Positions 48,834 through 61,801 of a DNA stretch of 64,000 nt are shown piece after piece (position 1 is the stretch's first letter; the number at the start of each line of letters is the position of its first letter). This DNA comes from Litomosoides sigmodontis (lineage: Eukaryota > Nematoda > Chromadorea > Rhabditida > Onchocercidae), in assembly GCA_963070105.1 (NCBI GenBank), contig OY718804.1, positions 2,334,817 through 2,398,816 of the forward strand, in the 5' to 3' direction. The notes beneath the pieces are model-generated. The model saw nothing but the letters and a program-made list of their open reading frames with translations. It did not search any database and had not been told where the DNA came from. The position numbers were made by a program, and so were the translations under genes.

Positions 48834-50306
48834 TTACAAAATAGCAGTTTCGTAATTTGCGTAACAAGCAAATTCATTAGCAAGATTGTGCTTATGAGAA
48901 GGTTGAAATTTGCATACGCGCGCGTGAAATAGCCTACCAACCTGAAAATTTAGGAATTATTCTAAAAACATGCTCCCTAACATAACTCAACCTAATTTAA
49001 ATACAGGAAAGTAAATAAAAAGTAATGCAAGCTTCCTTGCAAAATAATAATTTTACTCTTTACTACTAATTATCTCAACAAGTATCATGTGTACAGAAAC
49101 AAGGACCGTTCTAACTAAACACGCATCTATAGAGCCATGCAAAACAATCTGAAACTCGAAAAGTTTCCGAAGTCGTAAAACATTATGAATAACAGTGAAT
49201 AATTTGTCAGTTACTATTTACTTCATTTTCTTTCAAAATTCAGATGAAATTAATGAAAACTCACAAGTTCTGTCATGTTTAATCCTGTACAAATCAGTAA
49301 TTTTGTTGCGGAACTGCGAGACAACAACCGCACTGTCTGTGCTGTTTTAATTAAGCACTCATCCGATAGAAATGGTGGATCAACAACGATGAAATCAAAT
49401 GTATTGTGATATAATTCAGGAACTGCTAAAGGTCGCCGATAATCATACGGAACAAATTCCTCGGGAAATTTGGCTTCAAATCGATGATCATATTCAAAAA
49501 GTTTCACTACAACATTTCCTGACGTTACGCACTGAAACATACACAACAATCCTTACATGTTTAGCTGATAGAAGTAAGTATAACAAATTTGCGAATAACG
49601 TACATCATTCTCCACAAGATAATCAAGAAGCGTCGGACATGATATGCAAGCGATTCTTCCACAGTTTTCAATACTTCTCATACATTCTTCGGCAAGTTTT
49701 AAAGCAGTGTTTTCTGAATACCAAAACTGACTCAACTAAATTAGAAAATCGTTATAAGTATATACGTGGGAGTAGAAGATAGTTTTTTCGATCCCCTATA
49801 TTAATTAATTAATCCAAATCTATCAGAAACAATACGGATTTTTGAAATATTAAGTCAACAATGACTCAGAAACTATGAAAGGGTGATTGGTTGCAGTTAA
49901 AAAAAAAATAAAGTACCACTAAGTCTAGAAAATATGTTATCAGAACTGGAGATAATTTTAACCGTTCAATTTTGGTAGTGAATTGCATTTGCAAAAAAAA
50001 AACACACCTGAACTCTGCAGCTGATAAAAATGCGAATGTCACTTTTCCCATAAATTCATTCAACTGTACATGTACGTTACTGTACGTTTTGTACACGTTT
50101 TATTATCTCACATAAGCCTATGGAATTAGTTTGATAAAATGACAAACCTGCCAATCTTCTCTAATAGAAACCTTATCAGAGCCGCCATTCATTTCAGCAT
50201 AAAATTCAGCTAATGCATTCATTGCTTCAGCAGATAATTGTGGTGTATCATCGCTATCGTTATCATTCGTTATCACATCGTTATCATTATCAGGCTCAGT
50301 CAACAT
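48834..50306 (-). CDS. EEF1AKMT1: eEF1A lysine methyltransferase 1 (N6AMT2 family), 4 exons
   Basis: SAM-dependent methyltransferase; the human enzyme methylates Lys79 of elongation factor eEF1A. Exons in transcription order: 50306-50148, 49735-49604, 49531-49265, 48941-48834; phases agree, product 221 aa against 214 in human. Conserved blocks: TPQLSAEAMNALAEFYAEMN, LSQFWYSENTALKLAEECM, GRIACISCPTL, FEYDHRFEAKFPEEFVPYDY, the catalytic DPPF within FDFIVVDPPFLSDECL, and the C-terminal HNLANEFACYANY. The acidic N-terminus is rich in Asp and Asn. The first ATG lies 10 nt downstream of cttcacag, a likely trans-splice acceptor. Confidence 0.95.
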
Positions 50307-51639
50307 CGGCAGTGCTCTGTGAAGTAATGCGTTATTTGTTTGCACCAAAAATCACCTTTATTTTCAGTAAATTTATGAGAACGTGAATTAGTGCAACTGA
50401 CGACCTCAATATTTGCACGTAAGTCTTTGATTAAAGCACATAAAGCAAAATACCTTTGCGAGAACCAAATGGCATGCAAAACGAAAAAAAATACAAATTT
50501 TGATAGCAGCACATATATTAGCACACATTTCGAAAATTCCTAGTTTATTACTCATGTGGGTAGTTGGCTCACTCATCGATCTGACTGATTATTAGAGAGC
50601 CTAAGATGAGAGACTTGGGCTAGGTTAGATTGAACGACTTAGATTGCTAAATTTGAGCAACATAAAAGTAAATTGCTGCCAACGATACAAAAGTCGGATT
50701 GTCTCCTGACCGAGATATCACTTTAAGAGCATATACTGCTGCAATATTTTTTTTTATCGATTAAAATAATCTTAACCATCCGAGTTAATTTCAGAATTGT
50801 GCACTACAAGAGTGAATGCAAGCGCTGCCAAAACTAAATATAATATGCAACACCAACAGTTTTTTAATAAAATCATCTAATCAAAGAATCAATCATTCCT
50901 GACGTCTAACACTCAATGCTTTAACTTACTGTAATAAATTACAATACGGGTTCGTAGCAAGTGTTTGCGATCACTTCCTGATAAAGACTTCATTTGTTAT
51001 ATTAAACTTCGCCTTTTGGTACTGTAGCCGTACTGTACAAGCAGGAATTTTTTGTAACGCTTCTAGCCGTTTTGCCAATCATTGCCGAACAATGTACACA
51101 ATGTGCACATTAAATTTTTAAAAATTAGTATTAGAGATGTATTTCAGGATATTTATTTTAGGAAATGCAACCCAAACTATCTTCCTGCCTATTCCAAAAA
51201 TAGTCATTCAAACAGATGTTTAGAAACTTCAAGCACTAAATATTCATTGATTCCGAAAAACTTTTAAAACTATTTTGAAACATTAGAGGCAATACAGGAA
51301 TATGACCTATATATCACTTTTTGGAAAAATATGGTGCGCTCCAAAAAACTTTATTTTTTACACTTTACAGCGTTTATTCCAGAAATTCAGAGATGAGGAA
51401 TGTGCGTTCTATCTTGAAGAACTCATATAAGTATTCAAATGGTTTATGTAGTTAAGGAAAAATCGCATAGGTGAAACTACTTGGCAGCACAAACAAGCAC
51501 GTTATTTCAGATAGATTAACACAGCCTCCAAATCTCCCGATGGTAAGGAAGTCGTCCAAAAAATTAGACTCAACAATCACTATACGAGCTTTGAAACAAC
51601 AAAGAAAATCACACGACCCTTTTTTGTTTCGCAGTGCTT
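50307..51639. other. Region between LSM12 and EEF1AKMT1 genes
   Basis: About 1.3 kb with no recognised exon. A tttatt at 51350-51355 (aataaa on the minus strand) is a possible poly(A) signal for LSM12. Confidence 0.5.
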
Positions 51640-53638
51640 TTAACCTGATGGTGTAGGATCCGCAGGTGCGTCGTCGCTAGGAGCACTTATTTCTTGAGTA
51701 CTGCGATATTTCATTAACTGAAGAATTTAAATCTGCCATAAAAAATGTTCATATGTATAAATTCTCACATCACTCCATAATCTTTACATGTTTACCTAGT
51801 ATGTCAGAAGTATTACGGAATATTGTTATATTTATTTGAAAACGTTGTGTTTAAACGTCCGATACAGAATAAAAATAAGACACACAAAATAGCAGTTATA
51901 TGAAACTTGCTTAAAAACTCGTTCATCTTACAAACCACTTTTATTTATAGCTGCAGTAATGCATGGACTGCAGTAGAATTTACGATTTTTGTTTAATTTG
52001 TCTTTTGTACGACTACAAACACCAAAACATGTATTAAGCTACTTACAATTTTGCGAACATGCTCTTTTGCTGAAGCGACTGCAGTATCCTTGATGTCACC
52101 AATAGCTTCAATAGAGTCAGCTGTATATGGCGGTTTAACTAATACACGATTAAGTACCTTGATATTACTACCGGACCACTCTACCCTGTGTTCCAGTCTG
52201 CAATTACATATGATCAACTCCTCTACTTGACGACATGAAAAAGTCTTCCACTTTTGATGAAATTGGTCTTCTGGAGCTTGAAGTATAACGGTAAAACAAA
52301 TTTGATTTTGCATAAAACACACCTTGTCTTCTTGAACAAAAAAAGCGGAATTATTAGCCCTTTGTAACAAGTAAGAGTAACTAAAAACTTCTAGCATATT
52401 GATATATGTGACAAATTTAATCGGATTCAACTAATGCTTTAAACTCACGTTTTCCTCAGATGAATAAAGGCTCGTTGTCCTTCAACCGATACATTAGTCT
52501 GCATTACAGATGCTTTCTTTCGTGCTATTGCACGGTTCATCCGTTCTTGCACTTGTTTTGTTGATATTTGCAAATTTGGCCAAGGTGACGACTGCTCACC
52601 TCCTTTATCTTTCAGACATGTTACCTGAAATAAAAATTAAAACTTCCTTTCACCTTCGTTTTACAACCTTTCGATTAATTTATATATGTCATTCGTTGTT
52701 AATTGACAATTCCTCCACTAAATGACTAATATTTTAAAGAACTTTTCGGGAAGTCAAACAAGACTCAAAACTTAATCTATAGATCCAAACAATACATATA
52801 CCTCTGCGACGAGAGCTAGGTTGACGATACGTACCAATGGTACTCCACCTGGTCCTGAAGTATCTCCTAAAAAAAATTAAATGCACATAAGCCTTTGCAA
52901 ATTAGAGAAGTAACTAATGATGTGCAATGAAATGACATCTGCAACAATTAAAACAGTAGTTAACTCCCGTAAGACGTGCACAGCCCAAAACTTTTTGTTC
53001 AGATTGTATTTAAGGCAATCGCAAAACTGTTAAAAGAAATGCGCACCTAAAAATGTGCAGTAAACAACCACACTTTCATGAAATAAATAGTTACTACGCT
53101 TCAAGAAGCAAGAAATCTATCAGCTACTGTTATCTGGGCATACACATCCTCTTACAGTTTTCATCCAAACTTTCATAATTGATCTAAGACTCTTCCACAA
53201 AATTCCATCTACATAGGAGATTAGCGGTAAGTCCTCACTGACTGATCGTAACACTGACAGTCGTGGGACAATTTGAAACGGCTCAACAAATTCAGTTAGC
53301 CATGCATACGAGTTGATAAGAGCAATTTAAGAAAAACACAAACTTAGGACGAGAAGTCGCGTCGGCTGATCGGAACAGATCACTTGGCCAACAGTCGTGG
53401 AATTCAACACATTTCGACACTCCAACACACTGCCCACAGGAAATACGACATTGTTTTCTAGGATGTTGCTCGGTGCTGCATCGCTTGCAGTTGCATGTGC
53501 ATTGGATGGTGGACGTGTCGTACTTCCACAACTACTGTTCCCTTCGCTCATCGATTCGGGAGTTTTAGTTGTCGTTGATGCCGGCGATGTTGTTGTTGTT
53601 GCTGCAGTCGTCGCCGGCAAAACGTTAAACACTGTCAT
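51640..53638 (-). CDS. LSM12: LSM12 homologue, 5 exons
   Basis: Lsm-domain plus anticodon-binding-like (AD) domain protein; animal LSM12 associates with ataxin-2 in RNA regulation. Exons in transcription order: 53638-53344, 52866-52802, 52624-52449, 52197-52047, 51717-51640; phases agree, product 254 aa (human about 195). The extra length is a Thr/Ser/Pro/Ala-rich N-terminal extension of about 65 residues. The Lsm part runs from FPVGSVLECRNVL through VPLVRIVNLALVAEVTCLKD. The AD part holds VSVEGQRAFIHLRKTLEHRV, NRVLVKPPYTADSIEA and AKEHVRKI, matching human VITPPYQVENC and HVRKIVEKHF blocks. An upstream in-frame GTG at 53659 is not used as a start here because a stop precedes it closely and ATG at 53638 is the first in-frame ATG. 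A second ATG (MSEGNSSCGS) is possible. Confidence 0.93.
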
Positions 53639-54757
53639 CGATCCTTTTTCACCTTCCACGTCTTACACTTACGCAGAAGCACTCCTCCTGCTTTTCCCTG
53701 TTATTAAACAGGGAATTAGCAGGCTAAAATTTTTCAAAAATTTAAAAATGCTCATAACAGATAATGAATTCACATATTACACTAATAAAGCGTAAATAGT
53801 CTCAATCATTAAGTTGAATGAATAGACGTAAATGATGAAGCGTACATAAAATACACTAATGGTACAGTGGAACAGCACTTAACCAGGTTACTCGCCCATC
53901 TCGCTCAATGCTCTCATCACTCACCTCATAACCACCACCACCCAGATCGATACTTACGTCTTAAACATCGGTCGACCGCGAAATGGTAAACAAAATGTTA
54001 AAAGCGGTAAAAGCGAAAGAGCGGAGGTAATGTGAGTAATGGCAATGTGATGGGGCGCTGTTGGTGCTAGTAACTGGGCTCTTACTAATGTCGGGGGAGG
54101 GGGAGAGGAAAGAAGTCCTGGTCATTAGAACAGTTTTTATATTTAAACTTTCATTTTATTTTTTTTTTAATAATGAACACTCTCTTCATGGATCTTCATC
54201 GATAATGTAATATAAGGTAGAGAGAATCGTCATCGCGTCATCCAAGTACTTATTAATGAAATCATCCAAGTACTTAAAATAATATAATATAATATAATAT
54301 ATAACTCGTATCGTTGTAATGTTTACTTCGTCGGCAGAAGTCAACATCAAGGCTGAACGTGTCTCTAGGATATGTAGGAAGTTATTCTGTGTGTTGTGAA
54401 CGTTAGTAGGATATAATTGATGTTGAATATGGTTTACATAGAGAGATAAGTGGAACAATTCGTAAATGCGAGACGTAAGATAATTCTTTAGCTAACGTAT
54501 AACTTCTAATTTGTCATATTTTCCCTGGAGATTTTTGCATAGTTGTGGTCATTTCATTGATCACTGTCGAGAATTTTGCTGTTATGATATGTTGATTTGT
54601 TTCTATCACCTCGTTAAAGCATAATTTTTACGTGAGGATATCATTTTATAAAACATAGAATAGTGTGTTGCATTATTAGTGAATTGAAATGAAGCACTGG
54701 ATGAGAGATGTATTAATTTTTTGAAATTACAAATTTTTATTTGTTTTTTTAAGCATA
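53639..54757. promoter_or_regulatory. Divergent promoter region of LSM12 and csn-5
   Basis: 1.1 kb between two head-to-head genes, so it probably holds both promoters. It is locally GC-richer than its surroundings around 53900-54110 and contains a G-rich purine tract (gggggagggggagagg, 54093-54108) on the + strand. A direct repeat of catccaagtactta (period 30 bp) and a taata run lie at 54238-54302. No TATA box or other core element can be assigned. Confidence 0.5.
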
Positions 54758-57056
54758 ATGAGTAACGATCAACCAATGGAGTCGTCGATGAGTAGTGCCA
54801 CATCAATGGCATTTCGAAACTGGCAAATGTCTAATAATATTGAGCCATCGGGAACGATTTATCAGTATGATGCAGCAGAACAACAAGCTATACGAGCTGT
54901 AAAGCCATGGGAAAAAGATCCGCATTATTTTAGAGTATGAGTTTTTCAGTAGCTTTTGGAGTTACAAATCATGTCTCCAGTTGGAGAACAAAGCAAACGA
55001 CGGAATTGTGGCGTAAGACATTTCTTTCAATTGAACATTATTTATATTCCTTTATAGCGATGAAATTGGTGGGAATTTGATTCCAGGAAATCAAAATTGC
55101 CGCATTGGCGTTGCTAAAAATGGTAATGCATGCAAGGAGTGGTGGTAATTTGGAAGTGATGGGATTGGTGCAGGGTAAAGTAGATGCGAATACATTGGTC
55201 GTAATTGACAGTTTTGCTTTGCCGGTGGAAGGTACGGAAACACGGGTAAACGCTCAAGCTCAAGCGTACGAATATATGACAACGTATACAGATAGTTCGG
55301 AAGCAGTGGGAAGACTCCATAAGGTTAACTTGCTTATCGGATTCTCTAGTTATGCTAAAAGGAAGTGAAATTTTCAGTTAGTTTTTGGTGATAGCATACT
55401 CAAGTGCTATTGTGTTTTGAAATTCTTTTCCAAAAATGTTGGTTCAAATTTTGGTTTTTCAGTTTAGTCGATTTACGCATTATGTTTGTATATGAGCTGA
55501 ATTCGTTATTCATTTAAGGTCGTAGGATGGTATCACAGTCATCCAGGATATGGATGTTGGCTAAGCGGAATTGACGTATCAACTCAAGCTCTCAATCAAC
55601 AATTCCAGGAGCCCTTCGTGGCTATTGTAGTAAGTTTTGGTTTCTCTCAGCTTTTTTTGTCTATCGACTTTATCATCAACATATGTACACGGTAATTTGC
55701 TTCCTTCACTATTCTCTTGTTCCTGTCTTAGGTTGATCCAATTAGAACAATGTCAGCTGGAAAAGTGGAACTTGGTGCTTTTCGAACTTATCCAAAGGGC
55801 TACAAACCTCCTGATGAAGTTCCCTCAGAATACCAGTCGATTCCCTTGAACAAAATTGAAGATTTCGGTGTTCATTGCAAACAGGTAATTCTTTCGTTAT
55901 CTTACATTTTCAATATTTTCCACCTTTTTAGGTGCTCGGAAAATTCCTCTTTTCAAACATTCGGTTCAAAATTTTGAATTCAGTTCTTTAGTGGCCCTTA
56001 TATGTATTATTTCGGAAGCATTGCTCTTAGTTCTCACGAATCCTTTCGTAGATGACGGGGCTGGAATTTTTCTAAATTACAGAATAATCATTATGGGTAC
56101 ATTTTTATATTCCTGTGGTTTGCTACGTGATTCCTTGCAACCTGATCCCTAGTTTTGAATGTTTTCAGTATTATCCACTGGAAGTATCCTATTTCAAATC
56201 AGCTTTGGATGCACGTTTATTAGACTCTCTGTGGAACACTTATTGGGTCAGCACTTTGTCCAGCAACTCGTTGATTACAAATTCTTCTTACATTACATCG
56301 CAGATTAATGATCTCGCTCAGAAGTTGCAGAACGTGAGTTGTACTAAAATTTGAAATTTGTATTTCACTGGGAAATAGTCACTATGCATACTTCAATGTT
56401 ATCTTTGCAAAGGAAATTTAAAACTTGAATTTTAGGTGAGCAAGTGTAAAAGCATTCAAGGGTCGCGTTCATTAGATTCAACAATAGCAGACAAATTATC
56501 GAAAATAATTAAAGACACAAGAAAGGTTCTTTGCTTGATTTCACTGGTTTTATCGCTAGGAATTTTCTTGAATTCCTGGTAGGTGCATGCTTCGATTCTA
56601 TATAAGAACGAAACTTGGATGAGAATATTTTTGTAAACTACATGAGTATCTTCTTATTCACTTTTTAATTTCAATGATAAATTTGAGCTGTTCGGAAATT
56701 TTCTTCAGGTAAGTTTTGAAGTCACGCATGGAATGATGATTCAGATGGTCAAGAACTCACTGTTCAACCGCGCTTTTTTCTCCTCTCCGGAAATGGGAAA
56801 AGCATTAGGTAATATTTCACATTAATTTTAGGTGTAATTTATTAGTTATAATAACTTGTAATTTACTGGTGGCTAAACTACATACGGTGGTTTACAATAG
56901 TTCCCATCATTCTCATGAGATTACTAATTTTGAATCTCAGGGCAAAAACACCAGTAAAACACAACCTAGTTATGCTCCACATACTACAGTTGCACTACTG
57001 AGGAATAGTATATTGCAGGTGATCCTGGTGAAACAAATATGGGTCAAGATTCGTAA
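54758..57056 (+). CDS. csn-5: COP9 signalosome subunit 5, JAMM deneddylase (8 exons)
   Basis: Zinc metalloprotease subunit of the COP9 signalosome that removes NEDD8 from cullins. Exons: 54758-54934, 55087-55323, 55519-55629, 55732-55884, 56169-56333, 56436-56525, 56709-56808, 57019-57056; 356 aa. If exon 7 reads through, the stop is at 56823-56825 and the product is 349 aa. The MPN+ domain is unmistakable: [20 protein letters not shown] with the catalytic Glu, [20 protein letters not shown], and the JAMM motif in [20 protein letters not shown] (two His, Ser, Asp). It is followed by [20 protein letters not shown] and [20 protein letters not shown]. The start follows tttttttaagcata. An aataaa at 57198-57203 fits as poly(A) signal. 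Exon 3 uses an aag acceptor. Confidence 0.96.
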
Positions 57057-57197
57057 GATTCACGTATATATGAACATAGTGTTGCCCTAATTTTGGAATT
57101 GTTGCATTGTATCATTGGCGATGGATTTTGAAGGTGTATATCATATAAATAATAAATCCTACACAGATGACACGGACAGGATTGATACATCATATGC

Positions 57198-57203
57198 AAT
57201 AAA
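57198..57203 (+). terminator. Poly(A) signal of csn-5
   Basis: aataaa about 140 nt after the predicted stop at 57056. Confidence 0.55.
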
Positions 57204-57544
57204 GCATCTTGCCGTGCAACAAGAAATGGGATGAAAAGAATCTCCAATAGGCAGAGCTTCCTTTAGGATTCCCATCGCCTGCAAAATCTTTGGGAAGCTA
57301 CAACATATCAGATGACGCGTAGTGGAAATCTGAGTGTTTGATGTTACAAGTAAACACCAAAGTTTAGAAGAATGTCAGGTTTCATTAGTTTTATATGAAT
57401 GGTACCACAAGGATTAAGAGACAGTTTCAATTGATTAGTGGAAGCTCTCAGACCTAGATGGAGTTTTACGGTAACTTTAGTTAGTATTCACGTTGAGTTT
57501 CTGAATAACATTAAAGCGGCGAAAGAAAAATGTCAGTGAATCTT

Positions 57545-57550
57545 TTTATT
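57545..57550 (-). terminator. Poly(A) signal of rpl-23
   Basis: tttatt on the + strand, aataaa on the gene strand, about 30 nt after the rpl-23 stop. A short 3' UTR is typical of ribosomal protein genes. Confidence 0.7.
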
Positions 57551-57578
57551 CAAATCTCTTAACAAAAAATAACAATTT

Positions 57579-58498
<920 letters not shown>

Positions 58499-60167
58499 AA
58501 TTTATATCTAAAGAGTTGCAAAATTCAGCAAATAAATGGTAGTGAAAATTTGCTGACATCAACAGACATGACAAAAAAAACTGACAACATTGTTACTGCG
58601 TCAAGCCGTTATTCACGAAAATTACATCATGCATTACTTTTAGTAATGATTATTATCAAATAATGCATAATATAACTGGTGATCATTTGCATAATGTTTA
58701 TTATGCTACAATAATGTTTCCCAAATGACTTCTGCCACATTTCTCTATAATCACTCTGAGGCGTTGTATAATGTTAAATATTTATACTGATCAACGTTTT
58801 ACTTCGACAAATGTTTACCCTTGCATTCATTCAAGCAAATGATATGATATGGTCATAAAACTTAATCATTTAATCAATCATTAATCAATCGCGTATTCTT
58901 TCTTATACCGATAGCTAATTTCCTCACAGCAAAATATACGCATCGGAAATGAGAATTTACTTTCTTCTGTACGCAAGAAAATACATTTGCTTAACAGACA
59001 ATGAACTTTAGGTAACAAATTACGTGTACCGCAACAAATGAAGACCGACTCAACAGACGTAACCTCGTCATCACATCGACCATAAAACTATCGCCTTTCC
59101 CCAAATAGATGCACGGCCTACGCTGCGATTAAAACCGGTCGCAGTGCAAACATTAGCATCTCAAGTTGTGTGATGGTTCGCCTTTCTGCATTTTCTCTCG
59201 TTTGCAAGATTTATATTGGAAATTCTATTGGCTGAAGATTTGTAGCCACGTCTCACAAATTTTTCAGTGTAAAACTGTGAAAACCTGAAAGTGGAAAATT
59301 TGAAGATTAAAATTTGAGGAGAAAAAAATTACGTTTTAGTGCTTGGCAGTAAAATGTGAGTTTAGAAAGTTACTTTGAAATGGTGAAACTGATAGTGCAA
59401 AGACTAGTGTAAAGATGGTGTAAAGACTCTCTCAGCCTATTGACACTGCAAGCTGGTGGTAGTGAAATCGTTGTGGACATCAATTTTAATCTTAAATTTT
59501 AATCTCCTAACTCTTTCCTTTGTCACTACAATCATGAAAAAATACATACAGAAAATTACATTGAAATTGATAAATAATGAATTAGCAACTCAATTCCACT
59601 AAAAGTTTTCATTTTTGCCAGCTAACTGAATGGGTTATTTTCGAGAGTGAGTGAGCTAAATTTTGCCTTAATTTTTAATTTTTTGTGTGGTACCTTCTTT
59701 TTTTCGTACATTTGAAATTTGTTCTAAAGTTAAGGTATGAACGGAGTGTGTTTATATCATTCAATGATTTAATTGGGAGTTTTAATTGTGGAAGAACTGA
59801 AATTGGAAATTGGGATGAACGGGCTTCATTCCGCTGCTGCGTTATTTCTTTGTGATGAGGGAATGATTTATTTGTTTCACGTCATCTGTTCAAATTGTTC
59901 CGGTTTGGTTTGAGAGGGGGGGGGGAGGGGAGAGGGGGTGGTCTGGACGGCTGAGTTTACCACAAGCGTTGGAAAATGAAATTAATAGTTTGAGTGAAAT
60001 TTCGAAATAGGATGAATTGTTCACATCTTCTCTACGAATGCAGTAATTTCAATTTCAACTAATTTCAATCTGTCATTTTATGGTGCATTTATTTAGAGCT
60101 CTGGAACTGAAACTCATCGTTAACGGAGAGGTGCGGTAGTGCAGGAAAGCGCGAAGAAAGTATTTCA
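58499..60167. promoter_or_regulatory. Divergent promoter region of rpl-23 and rab-35
   Basis: 1.67 kb between head-to-head genes; no exon recognised. A G-rich tract on the + strand at 59916-59938 (ten G, then gggg, then ggggg with single-base breaks) lies about 230 bp upstream of the rab-35 ATG. An untranslated first exon of rab-35 could be present. Confidence 0.5.

Positions 60168-61801
<1,634 letters not shown>

Larger units (their letters stand above)
57057..57578. other. Convergent spacer between csn-5 and rpl-23
   Basis: 522 bp between two 3' ends, carrying a poly(A) signal for each strand. No exon recognised. Confidence 0.6.

Noticed and set aside
49399..49782. 127-codon + strand frame
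   Set aside because: Antisense of EEF1AKMT1 exons 2 and 3, which carry the DPPF motif and family conservation.
53639..53659. GTG start for LSM12
   Set aside because: A GTG start is not expected in a nuclear gene; an in-frame TAA lies two codons upstream, and ATG at 53638 is the first ATG.
53397..53795. 132-codon + strand frame
   Set aside because: Antisense of LSM12 exon 1; no splice context or domain.
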